DNA of 64,000 nt, from NCBI RefSeq assembly GCF_000003815.2, contig NC_049983.1, positions 6,161,669 through 6,225,668 of the forward strand. Reading direction: 5' to 3'. A program made the position numbers and the translations under genes. Below, piece by piece: positions 9,501-20,196 of this stretch. The DNA is from Branchiostoma floridae (lineage: Eukaryota > Chordata > Leptocardii > Amphioxiformes > Branchiostomatidae). The first letter of the stretch is position 1. Every line of letters starts with the position of its first letter. The notes beneath the pieces are model-generated. The model saw only the letters and a list, made by a program, of their open reading frames with translations, was not told where the DNA came from and did no database searches.

Positions 9501-12500
9501 ATGAGGCATGATGTCTCTCCTATAACAACAACATATTTACTGACAAAATTACAATATTAATGTCTTCTAACCTTGAAAAAGAGATCAAGTATTCTGGTCA
9601 TTCAGTCAGTATTCTGTTTTTTAGACAAGCATGTGCATATTTATTACACACACAACACATTATGTAGTCTAGATCTGTCCTACATACAGCAATTACTTTG
9701 AGATTTGTAACCAGTCATTGGTAAAACCTCAGTGACACGTAAAACCAAATCCCAGCTGCTGATTTGGTGACCTAAAAGCTAATGATGTCCCACAAGCCAG
9801 TTAACCCTCCCAGCTTCACCAGGTAATAATAAAGCCAAGTCTTAATCAGACTTGACACTAGCTAGGATAATGCACTGCGATGATTTGTGATCCCTCCACT
9901 ACCTGTATACATGTAATTGTCTGTTACCAAGAGACTGTCTAGTATAGCAGGCAATAGAATATCATATTGCCAGGCTAGAGAGCTTTTGCTGTATAACATG
10001 TACATATATTTTGGCCAAATTTTGGTAGTTCTTGCATTAAAAGAAATGATCTCAATTTTCTCACAAACAAGTCATGCCCATCTCCTGACCAGAACATCTA
10101 ATGTGTAAAGTTAACACTTAGTAAACCTTTATCTGTGGGGTAACCTATGTTAGCTTTGATTACAAACAGGGTGTTTAGGGGTATCAAGTTGACGGTCAAT
10201 AATTTTATCGTTCCGTTGATACCGTTTAGAAATAATTGGATAAAGGCCCTGCGAATAGAGGTAAACTAGCGTTACAGGTTTGATTACTATATGATATTGA
10301 TGCAAGTCAGAAATTTCACTTTATCCTGCTTGATAATGCTGTTAGACATTTGTGGAAACTGTTAACGCTGAAAAAGAGGGCTGATCAGAAATTGTACGTG
10401 AAAGTCATGCAATCATATTAACAGTGCAACGGATGTCAAAGCATGGCCTCCAGTTGTGCAAGAACGGTGGGATAGCGAATCAAGTGCGATTTCTGCGAAA
10501 CTCTGATTGACACAAAAATTATGATGATGGCTTATGACGGGTAGTCATAACGCTAATAATATTGGGAAAATACCATAAGATTGGTTTGATATTGCTGTAA
10601 TTTACACCCAACCGCAGGTGGGGCTTTTTTGTGCAATTACACAACCTGCAGTAACTCACCCTGAATAACATTGAAACGTGTCAGAAACTCAGCCTGAAAT
10701 GTAGAATTGATTTGAATGAATGTAGATAATAGGGAAAAGTCATGATGATGACAAAAGGTGTAATCACCAAATTGGCAGAGGCTATAGTCGTTATCAAGAG
10801 TAACTGACAGTACCAATGTAATATAGATTAGATTGTTTAAAGTTGGATTATTTCCATCTTCCATCATAACTGTGACAGTGTGCAGCGTTGACATGATGTA
10901 ATATTATGCATTTCTGCATGTTTTACGTTCACAAGTGTCTACATGTATGTGTTGTCTGGAAAATAATGCATAATATGTTTTTTTTGTGTGGAAAGCTCCT
11001 ACATGTTTCTAATGATATTATTTGTTTTTGTTTCGCATAACCTGTAAACTACCTTAAAGTTAACAGGATACACACCAGTCTTGTACATGACGTGTTGTAT
11101 AGTACACGCTGCGTAAGACTGTACTGTTAGGTTTGACCCACTCACATCAAGAAAAACCATTATACTCTTTTTGATGTGTGGTGTGGTGGGATCTTTTTGA
11201 ATGTGCTCAATGTGTAGTTCTCCTTCAACATGGGACATCTGGCTTTGTATGGTATCCCTAACTAGTCTTGCGGAAAATAGTTGTTTAGTCCCTTTCTCAA
11301 AGGTACAACATTCGAGTCTGCTTGGGATTTGAACATTTTGAGTCATTAGAAATATTAGCCACAAGACTGTCTTGCTACCACTTTTTCTAGTGTAACGTCA
11401 GGGTTAATAGTAATTTCCGTAATCTGTAGACAGATAAGCAAGCTATGATAAAAGAGACACCAGACCCCATCTTGTCAAATTGTCCACATCTATGGCTGTA
11501 TCTAATGACACATCAGGATACACTATAAATCATACTGTGATAACAACAGTAATAAAGCTACAGAGAAGAGTCCCTACAAATGGTTCTTGCATTTTGATAC
11601 GTGAAAAATCTTTGTTGACACATTTGATAGAGTTGTGAATAATTGAGCATCTGAAGTCACCAGATATTACTGGAGTTGCACTATGATTAAAAGCGGAATC
11701 GTATATCAAAAGGTGATGAAGCTATATAGTACAGCAAATGAATAATGGTGACATTCATTTTCGTGCATGGTGTAGATCAACCTATATAATGTTTGTTTAG
11801 TGGTTTATTGCATTACTATATTAGATGCAGCCCACAAAATCAAAAGAATGATAATCTCAAACCATCACTTTATGGAGTTGGACCATCAACACTACGAGTA
11901 GTAGATATATTGTTTTTGAAAGTCTCGAGGTTTCTTATGATAAAGATGCAAGAAAGATCGAAACCTGTAATAAAACAGAATCATACATATTCTGAAAAGT
12001 TTTTAGCTTGAAGCATGCATCACATTACTGTATACATGCATACTTCAATGATTTTTCAAGGCAATAGGGACCAACCATGTGTAAACTGTAGTACAGCAAT
12101 TCCCTCAAGTTGTGAACTTCTTCCACTAAATTATTCAAATGAGACATCCTCAGAACTGTAAAAGGGGTTATAGACATTGACTCTACGGACAAACATTGTA
12201 TATTCTACATGGGCCAACAGATATGATTCTTCTAGACTCAGGTCCACACCAGAGGATAGCCTGAGGATCAGATTTGATTAGCTTATGGATTTGAGGGGCT
12301 TTTTGTCTGTCAGAAAAAGATTGGCAGCTTCCTGATGATATGCACTCCCTCAACAAGATGGACCATATGGGAGAAGACTAGCATGTCAAAAGTAATAAGC
12401 TACAGATGAGAGACTATATCATATTGATAAGATGGAATCAAAGTGATTACCTGTAGGATTTGACGGGTCCGTATATGTTGGCAGTATCTGTTCGATATGA

Positions 12501-12894
12501 TTAGCCCATATATGTTTGCACGAACTTAGACAGACCTTTTGGGGCATACTAGCATATCTGAAGGAATATGAGTTCTGAATGATAGGTGTAAAAGAAATGA
12601 AGTCTGGATTTCCAGACACCATGTCTGTGCCTATAGGAGATATCATCTGTTGATTAGAATGTCAAGAGTTGAGATATGCATGTAGGGCAGACTCGTCAAA
12701 ATGTTAAAAGAGGCAGTAGCTAATATGTTTTGACATTCATGAGAAAGGGACATACAATAATGAAATTTGGAGTAGCTCTTAAGTTTAGTAACTCTGTGCC
12801 CTCTAATGTTTGTAGCAGCAACTGGCAGTTGTTGATCTTGAATGACAATGATAACCTCGAATGGTCAGGATGAATACACATTCAACAAAGTTCT
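9501..12894. other. Intronic sequence without recognised gene
   Basis: No tandem array or inverted-repeat element stands out. A reverse-strand ORF of 121 codons (10999-11364) is the longest unexplained ORF of this intron; I recognise no domain. A further 85-codon reverse ORF lies at 10637-10894. Region 10200-10620 looks like unique sequence. Confidence 0.5.
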
Positions 12895-14100
12895 GAAAAG
12901 TTTCAGTTGATGCCAACATTTGACTGACAGTTGGCCTTTTGATGAAATAGGTGTAGAGCAAGAATGGTTTTAACTGTAGGTTTAATGCGCCAACAAGTTG
13001 TATAAAGTTTCAGTAATGTAGTAATATAAACTTCTGACTGAGTTTTGACTGACAGCTAACCTTTGGATGGAATATTCCCAGATAGATACCCAGATAGCAA
13101 ATACATCATGTACACTGTATATTTCACATCCCAGTTTAATCACCAGACTGACCAGAGTCACCAATGTTGTATCAAATTTCAGTAATACAAACTTTTTGGC
13201 TGAATTTTGACTGACAGTTGGCCATCCTTCAGATTGAACAGTCACCTGGAAAGAAAGGTTTTATGTATGCTTCACAACCAGTTTTAATGAGTCACCAATG
13301 TTTTATCAAGTTTCAGTAATACAAACCTTTTGACTGACAGCTAACCTTTGGATGTAATAGTCACCCTAGATAGCAAAAACATCATGTATTTCTTGCAAGT
13401 TTTATTGAGTCACCAATGTTGTATCTAAAAATTTCAATGATAGAAACTTTTTGACTGACAGTTGACCAACTTTTAAATTGAACAGTCACCTGGATAGAAA
13501 AACATCATGTAATTTTTACAACCAGCTTTATTGAGTCACCAATGTTGTATCTAATTTCAAAGATACAAACTTTTTGACTGACAGTTGACCAACTTTTAAA
13601 TTGAACAGTCACCTGGATAGAAAAACATCATGTAATTTTTACAACCAGCTTTATTGAGTCACCAATGTTGTATCTAATTTCAATGATACAAACTTTTTGA
13701 CTGACAGTTAACCAACTTTTAAATTGAACAGTCACCTGGATAGAAAAGACATCATGTATTTTTCACAACCAGGTTTACCAGGTAATGGCAACGCCAGTGT
13801 TGTATCAAGAAGAAGTGTTGTATGAAGTTTCAGTAATACAAACTTTTTGACTGACAGCTAACCTTTGGTTGTATCTAATTTCAATGATAAAACCTTTTTG
13901 GACTGACAGTTGACCAACTTTTAAATTGAACAGTCACCTGGATAGAAAAGACATCATATATTTTTCACAACCACTTTTACCAGGTAGTCGCAACGCCAGT
14001 GTTGTATCAAGAAGAAGTGTTGTATGAAGTTTCAGTAATACAAACTTTTTGACTGACTTTTGACTGACAGCTGACCTTTGTATGAAACAGTCCTGTGGGT
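12895..14100. repeat. ~122-bp tandem array upstream of second EGF exon
   Basis: The word gactgacag recurs about ten times (near 12922, 13047, 13209, 13332, 13453, 13575, 13699, 13849, 13901, 14062). Most spacings are 121-125 bp, with a few of 150-161 and one of 52. Units carry ttgagtcaccaatgttgtat, ttcaRtgatacaaacttttt and aacagtcacctggatag. The units resemble the intron end just before the true exon (14830-14930: ttttactgagccagtaatg ... aacttttttgatgagtgacc). Confidence 0.88.
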
Positions 14101-14128
14101 AGTAAGGTCAGCATGTATGTTTCCTGGT

Positions 14129-14202
14129 GACCTGGCCTCCTCAGCCTGTCTGACCTCTTCATCCCTGATGTAATCCCAGCCTTGTCTCAATGTGACCTAC
14201 AT
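14129..14202 (+). pseudogene. Duplicated acceptor and exon start of second EGF exon
   Basis: The stretch ggtgacctggcctcctcagc through taatcccag and cttgtctcaatgtgac aligns with 14892-14970, the intron end plus start of the true exon (gagtgacctgaccttctcaa, cattccag, CGCTGCCCCAGTGTGAC). The relic acceptor AG is at 14178-14179. Read in the real phase it gives L-S-Q-C-D-L and reaches a stop at about 14214. No donor is evident, so it looks like a decayed partial exon. Confidence 0.7.
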
Positions 14203-14206
14203 GTAT

Positions 14207-14954
14207 ATCAGTGAGCATTAGAATGATCTCCAGGCAGATCTACCGGTGGCATAAGGAGTTTAGCTGGCCAAGGAGTGTTCTGAGCCACCAGGGATCCGTC
14301 ATCACCGAAACAGGGAGGAGCATTTCTATTCAATAATGGTGTTACTGCCGGGCCTCCCTGTGGCCAATTACTAACAACAATAAGAAGTGGTACTAATGCT
14401 TTTACGATCAATTTAATATATCTTTATTGGGACAAATTCAGTGCCCATGCACATCCCTGTAGAAAGTTACCATCAAATAGGAAGGAGGGCAACTACACGT
14501 TCTCTGCAAGCACACCAGTATTGAATAGAAATACTCCTCCCTGTTTCAGTGACGGCAGATCCCAACTCCTTGCAATTGGACAGCTAAACTCCTTATGCCA
14601 CTGGTAGATCTGCCTGGCATGGAGATTAAATGAGTGATTTGTGATTCGAACATTTTGTTTGTACCTGTTAGAAATAGATTGAGTAAGATTGAATATTGCT
14701 GATTAAAGATATGTATAATTACATTTATGTGAATGCATTTTTGATAAGAGGTTTAATTGCTAAAGTACTTTAAGTTTAACTGACAGTGTCAAAGTTGCTT
14801 TTTCTTTTTTCCAACAGTTGGTTGTTTTAGTTCAAGTTACGATAGTTTTACTGAGCCAGTAATGTAGTGTCACATCAAACATTGAAAACTTTTTTGATGA
14901 GTGACCTGACCTTCTCAACCAATCTGACCCTCTATACCTCACATGTCATTCCAG
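14207..14954. other. Intron end before the second EGF exon, with a small inverted repeat
   Basis: The phrase gatctaccggtggcataaggagtttagctg (14238-14267) has an inverted counterpart at 14579-14612 (cagctaaactccttatgccactggtagatc), so 14222-14625 may be a MITE-like element. A polypyrimidine stretch and cattccag (AG 14953-14954) lead into the exon. Confidence 0.65.
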
Positions 14955-15080
14955 CGCTGCCCCAGTGTGACGCCCTGGACTGTAACCAGTTCGGGAGATG
15001 CGTGGAGCCTGCCGAAGGTGAAGAACTGGTCTGTCGCTGCCTGCCAGGTTACCATGGCGATGGCAAAAACTCCTGTCTGC
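14955..15080 (+). CDS. Stabilin-like gene, EGF-like exon
   Basis: 126-nt exon, acceptor cattccag, donor gtaagt at 15081. It takes 2 nt from, and passes 1 nt to, its neighbours (phase 1 at both ends). The product runs LPQCDALDCNQFGRC, VEPAEGEELVCRC, LPGYHGDGKNSCL: a six-cysteine EGF-like module with the C-x-C and G-Y-x-G-D-G signature shared by the stabilin EGF repeats. It joins in frame to the exon at 1500 (D-Q-P-L-P-Q-C) and to that at 27868 (S-C-L-P-I-D-P-C). Extracellular stalk module. The preceding intron contains a relic duplicate of its start. Confidence 0.94.
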
Positions 15081-15239
15081 GTAAGTACCCCGGGCAGTCA
15101 CGCCTGGCCTATCTTTCCATTATCCCACATCTGCCCACTACTTGAAAGCCCTACCTTGACCTTAACTCATGACTCTTACATGATTAGTGGGAATGGTAAA
15201 TTTTGGCCACAATATTCTGAACTATACTGATGAGACAAA

Positions 15240-15506
15240 AAGTAAAGTACAGTAAATGCAGAAGTAAAGTACTGTAAATGCAGAAGTTTAGTAAAGTACT
15301 GTAAATGCAGAAGTAAAGTAAAGTACTGTAAATGCAGAAGTAAAGTACTGTAAATGCAAAAGTAAAGTACTGTAAATGCAGAAGTAAAGTACAGTAAATG
15401 CAGAACTGTAAATGCAAAAGTAAAGTACTGAAAATGCAAAAGTAAAGTACTGTAAATGCAGAAGTAAAGTACTGTAAATGCAGAAGTAAAGTACTGTAAA
15501 TGCAGA
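15240..15506. repeat. 22-bp tandem repeat derived from a MITE end
   Basis: About twelve copies of gcagaagtaaagtactgtaaat, with variants gcaaaa and acagta and some partial units. The array runs directly into the MITE at 15494, whose own terminus reads actgtaaatgcagaa. The open frames on the reverse strand here are repeat artefacts (period 66 nt over three units keeps frames open). Confidence 0.93.
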
Positions 15507-15709
15507 AATGTTCGCGGTGGTTTTATGTCCACAGTTTTCGCTAGTCAGACTCCACTCTGAACTTAAAACCACCGCGAACATTTTTCCATTACAGTATGTG
15601 ACTACAGTGTAATTGGCACTACTGCGAACTTAAAACCACTGCAAACACCCCACTTTCCCGCTAATGCAAAACTAAATCCCTGCAAACTTAAAAGTTAAAT
15701 GCATTTGTC
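15494..15709 (+). mobile_element. TA-flanked MITE, CTGTAAATGC family
   Basis: It starts at CTGTAAATGCAGAAATGTTC and carries the internal phrase acttaaaaccaccgcgaac twice in variants (about 15560 and 15630); the far end decays into ttaaatgcatttgtct. The same family is complete at 61823-62029 and is interrupted at about 40660-41241. TA precedes it at 15492-15493. Confidence 0.82.
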
Positions 15710-15769
15710 TGAAGATGTAGCATGGAGTTGCAAATCTGACAGCAACCAAATCATGTCTTGAGGGAGTAA

Positions 15770-17880
15770 TTTATGAAAATTGCATGTCTTTTCTTAAGTA
15801 TGCTGACAAGACAAGGAGCTGTAGATCTTCAAGGCCTTTGATGGTGATAGCACAGGATAAGGTATATCAGATGGAGACCAAGGATTTATACTTTATAGGC
15901 CCTTAACTTCATTAGTGTCTTGAGGCAGGGGTTTGTCTTGGCTGCAATTCTTAAGTGTGCTGACTAGACAAGGAACTCTGGAAGGAGTCCAAAGTGATAA
16001 CAAAGAGTTTCTTATTTATTGCCAGACACAGACCAAAGATGTATTGGTTCCTTACAGTGTTTTCACGGAATAGTTTGTCTTGGTCACAATACTCCAGACT
16101 ATGCTGACTAGACAAGAACCCTCGGAAGATGTCTGAAGGTGATATGGTTGTTCCAGGACCTTATTTATTGCCAGACACAGACCTAAGATCTATTGGTCTC
16201 TTACATGACCAATGTCTTAACGGAAGTATGTCTTGGCCAGAATTCTCCAGACTATGCTGACTAGACAAGGACCCTTGGAAGATGTCTTGAGTGATAGCAA
16301 AGTGTTCCTTATTTATTGCCAGACCCAGACCTAAGATCTATTGGTCTCTTACATGACTGATGTCTTGGCCACAATTCTCCAGACCTTTGGAAGATGTCAG
16401 AAGTGATAGCAAAGAGTTCCTTATTTATCGCAAGACACAGACTAAAGATCTATTGGTCTCTTACATGACTGACGTCTTCACGGAATAGTATGTCTTGGCC
16501 ACAATGCTCCAGACTGTGCTGACTAGACAAGGACCCATGGAAGATGTCTGTTGATGATATAACTGTTCCTTATTAATTGAAAGACACAGACTTAAGATCT
16601 ATTTGTCTCTTTCATAACTGATGTCTTCACGGAAGTATGTCTTGGCCACAATTCGCCAGACAATGTTGACTAGACAAGGACCCATGGAAGATGTCGGTTG
16701 ATGATATGACTGTTCACGGAATAGTATGTCTTGGCCAGAATTCTCCAGGCTATGCTGACTAGTCAAGAACCATTGGAAGATGTCTGATGGTAATGTCATA
16801 GTGTTCCTTATTTATTGCCAGACCCAGACCTAAGACCTATTGGTCTCTTACATGACTGATGTCTTCACGGAATAGTATGTATTGGTCAATATTCTCCAGA
16901 CTATGTTGACTAGACAAGAACCCTTGGAAGATGTCTGAAGTGACAGCAAAGAGTTCCTTATTTATTGCGAGACACAGACCAAAGATCTATAATTGGTCTC
17001 TTAAATAAATGATGTCTTCATGGAATAGTTTGTCTTTTCCACAAATCTCCAGACTAGGGGTGGATACCGGTACAGAAAAGTCAGGTACAGGTACAGTCCA
17101 GGTCAAGAGGATTAGGTCCAGGTCTGGATCTGAACCTTGACATAATTGTTTGTGAATTGGTTACTCAAAACAATGGTCCATTTTGTGACAATGGAATCTG
17201 TTTGTTGGCATATCCTATCTTCATATAAATAATTCTCACTGCCTCCGTTGTTCGACCAAGTTTGACTGTAGAAACTTGGTAGAAATGACTATGAATTCTC
17301 CTGTATTTCGCTTGTTATCTTCTTGGACAATTAAGCCTCAAAATACTCATGCCTTAGTGCCGGTATAATCTGTTCATTTTCTAATTTGTCCATCATCCCG
17401 TCCACTGAATATTTCTAAAAGTAAAACAAGAAGAAAAAAAACGGTTATGTACTGGTACACCATACCGGAACCCACCCCTACACCAGACTATGCTGACTAG
17501 ACAAGAACCCTTGGAAGATGTCTGAAGGTGATATCATAAAGTTTTTTATTTATTGCCAGACACAGACCAAAGATCTATGGGTCTCTTAATACTAGTGTCT
17601 TCAGGGGGCAGTACATCTTGGCCACAATTCTCTTAAGTATGCCGTCTAGACAAGGACGTCTTGAAGGTGATACCACTGAGTACCTTATTTATTGCCGGAC
17701 GCAAACCAAAGATCTATGTGTCTGGTAACAAGTCCTGCGTTGAAATTGCTCACGGCTCTTACATAGTGTCTTCGTCTTGGCAATTCTCAAGTCTGCTGAC
17801 AAGGCAAGCAGATCTAGACTTGAAGTCTGAAGAAGATAGGAGAGAGTTCCTTCTTGATAGCCAGACTCAGACCAAAAATT
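15770..17880. repeat. ~150-bp tandem array, about a dozen units
   Basis: The phrase tatgctgactagacaaggaccc, with ggaagatgtctg, gttccttatttattgccagacacag and taagatctattggtctctta in fixed order, recurs near 15800, 15959, 16102, 16255, 16519, 16666, 16754, 16909, 17490, 17645 and 17796. Spacing is mostly 140-160 bp. A hAT-like MITE splits it at 17055-17480. Noncoding. Confidence 0.92.
17055..17480. mobile_element. hAT-like MITE inserted in the array
   Basis: Ends TAGGGGTGGATACCGGTAC and, at the other side, the complement TAGGGGTGGGTTCCGGTATG. Flanks are ctccagac (17047-17054) and caccagac (17481-17488), an 8-bp target duplication with one change. The array reading clearly resumes after it (ccagactatgctgac), which confirms the insertion boundaries. 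426 bp, no transposase. Confidence 0.88.
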
Positions 17881-17883
17881 TGG

Positions 17884-18140
17884 CAACCTATGGTGCAATC
17901 AGGGAGGTGCTTGGCACAAACCCTAGAGGTCCTGGGTTCTAAACCGCTGATGTGCCCTGATGTTGTGCCCTTGGGAAAGGCACTTTACACGACTTTCTTC
18001 ACATCACTCAGGTGTAAATGAGTACCTAGCTTCGGTTATGGCTGTCCCTGGGATAGGACGTTAAAATACTTAAATGGAGGTCCCTTATTTGAGAGAGCCA
18101 CACCTCAAGCACGTTAAAGGACACGCCACACTTATATCCT
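17884..18140 (+). mobile_element. tRNA-derived SINE, same core as that at 5799
   Basis: It has a tRNA-like head with a degenerate B box, gggttctaaacc, at about 17934, then ttgtgcccttgggaaaggcactttacacgac and caggtgtaaatgagtacc, the same core as in the 5799 element. The 3' boundary near caagcacgttaaaggacacgc is approximate; no target duplication was found. Confidence 0.72.
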
Positions 18141-19910
18141 TCCCAGTCAGAGTGTGAGTGGACCAAACCTTACAGTCTGGTGTCAGGGTTGACGTCTTGA
18201 AAAGGTGATAGTCACCTGTTATGTCAATCCTTCTACAAAAGTATATCTTTCTACAGACACTAAAGGTACAAATCAAATCAACTCCATGGATCTGGTAACA
18301 CAAGATTACAGCACAATGTTTGAGATACATGTTATGATATTGAAAGTGTCAGCCATTAGTTTGCGTCACAAAACTTGAAGGTGATAATAGTCAAGGAAGA
18401 TATTGGGGAAGATCATAGCTTGTGGTCAGTTGCCTTTTTATTGGTGTAGAATTGGGAATATTGAGAGTCTCTTATCTGTGAAAGTTTCTTATCAATTGTA
18501 GTTGTTTCAGTGTAATCTATGCAATTTTTAGATACAATCATCACTTTTAGGGTGTAATCTTCTTTTTTTGTGGTCACAAATGTAGTGTTAAGTTGTAAAA
18601 GTTTCATTATCACCAAAGTTAATGTTCCATTCACACAATCATGCAATAGTCTGGCTTCAATTCAGATATTCAAGTCAACTTTAACTCAAGTCTTTATAGC
18701 CATTCTAAAGTTCAAACGTAGGCTCTTATTATTTATTACAAATTGCATGGTAGATTAACTCAGCTCCTTCCACAGCAATCACCAATTTCCAGTACTTTCC
18801 AACTTGCGGCTATCTTCAAGATGGTTTTACTGACAACCCCCAGGGCCTATGACGTGGGTACATCAAGTAGTGCTGCCAACATTCTTGAAGACTTGGTAAA
18901 AAGTCAAATTTGAGAGGCATCCATGGTATGAACTGTGCTGTGAAGTGTAGGAATATGTTGCCTTTTAGACTGTATTATTTTGGACTGTGATGTTTTTCCA
19001 GTTTGTGTATAGATGTGCCTTCTTAGTACAACTGCCCTTTCGGAGTGAGCTGGTTGCAGTTATGTTCAATTGACCTCCGCAGAGCACTGTTTGACAAAGG
19101 GGCTGACAGATTTTCAATTTTTCAATATTTTGTAGGTTATACCATAATCTCAAACACATTTTTTCCCTCACATATTTTCTTCAGTGCACGCTACTATATG
19201 TTTAGAGAAGCCACAAAGACTTATCCCAACTTCCCCACATTGACAGACAAACAGAAACTTAAGCCACTTTTCTCTTGAAATCGCAGAACCCACAAATTTT
19301 AGAAAAGGTGGGGCTCTTCGTCTCCCGCTGCTTCCAAAAGAGAAGTCAAACCCAACCTGTTTAGAAATAGCCAGCACTAGTATTAGTGTAGAATATTGTT
19401 CATGACTGTCCATTGTCACTGTGTTTATACAAATGTACCATGTACTTGCAATTAGCCCTCGGGCACGAACTTGCAAATAAACTTCTTCTATGATTCTTAT
19501 TGTGTCAAAGCCAATCATCAGTCACCTGTGGCCCTTAATAACAAAATCCCCTTAGGCCCAAAACTGTGATCTGCTACCTCATCCTGGTCAATCTGAATAA
19601 TGAACCAACACTCCCAATGGTTTCCCATCTATCTACAGAGTAAACTCATTCCTTGGGAAATGGTGAACCTTTAATGGGAAAGTTAACCATCAAGGCATCA
19701 GGCTAGATTGGGTTTTGCACCTCAGTACCCTCCGATAATTGTATGTCATTAACCCTTAACCCAGTGTCAGTGTCTTCCCCTTCATTTCCTCTGTATGGTG
19801 GCTCTCTCAATCTTTCTTCCCTGTCTAAAAAAATTCAAGCAATTTATTCTAGAAGACAAATACGAAACTGGGTAAACAATGATCTCCCAAAATATCTCAA
19901 CAATGGTCAA
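18141..19910. other. Intronic sequence without recognised gene
   Basis: No array, terminal inverted repeats or recognisable coding segment. Reverse ORF 19168-19518 has no domain features. Confidence 0.5.
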
Positions 19911-20196
19911 TTCCAATTGGCTGCCCAACTATAAAGGCAATGAATTCACTTTTGCTGATTATGTCGAACAGCACTGTTTGAGAGATTACGTTGAACATTT
20001 ATCAGTAGAAAGGCTCCAACTAAGTTGCTCTCCAGCAGATTATCCAAAACAACTTAGTTCCAATTGGCTGCCCAACTATAAAGGCAATGAATGCACTTTT
20101 GCTGATTATGTAGAACAGCAATGTTTGAGAGATTACTTTGAACATTTATCAATAGAAAGGCTCCAACTAAGTTGCTCTCTGGCAAAAAGTATCTAG
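19879..20196 (+). repeat. 147-bp in-frame direct duplication within an ORF
   Basis: Positions 19911-20057 and 20058-20190 are direct copies (both start ttccaattggctgcccaac). The 147-bp period equals 49 codons, and a 105-codon ORF stays open across both. The two protein segments (NWLPNYKGNEFTFADYVEQ and NWLPNYKGNECTFADYVEQ) continue to CLRDY and RLQLSCS. Most differences between copies change an amino acid (F/C, H/Q, V/F, V/I), which gives no sign of purifying selection. I recognise no family; it could be a remnant of a mobile element. Confidence 0.7.

Noticed and set aside
15176-15581. Repetitive reverse-strand proteins rich in F-T-V-L-Y-F
   Set aside because: They are translations of the 22-bp repeat; three units equal 66 nt, so frames stay open by arithmetic.
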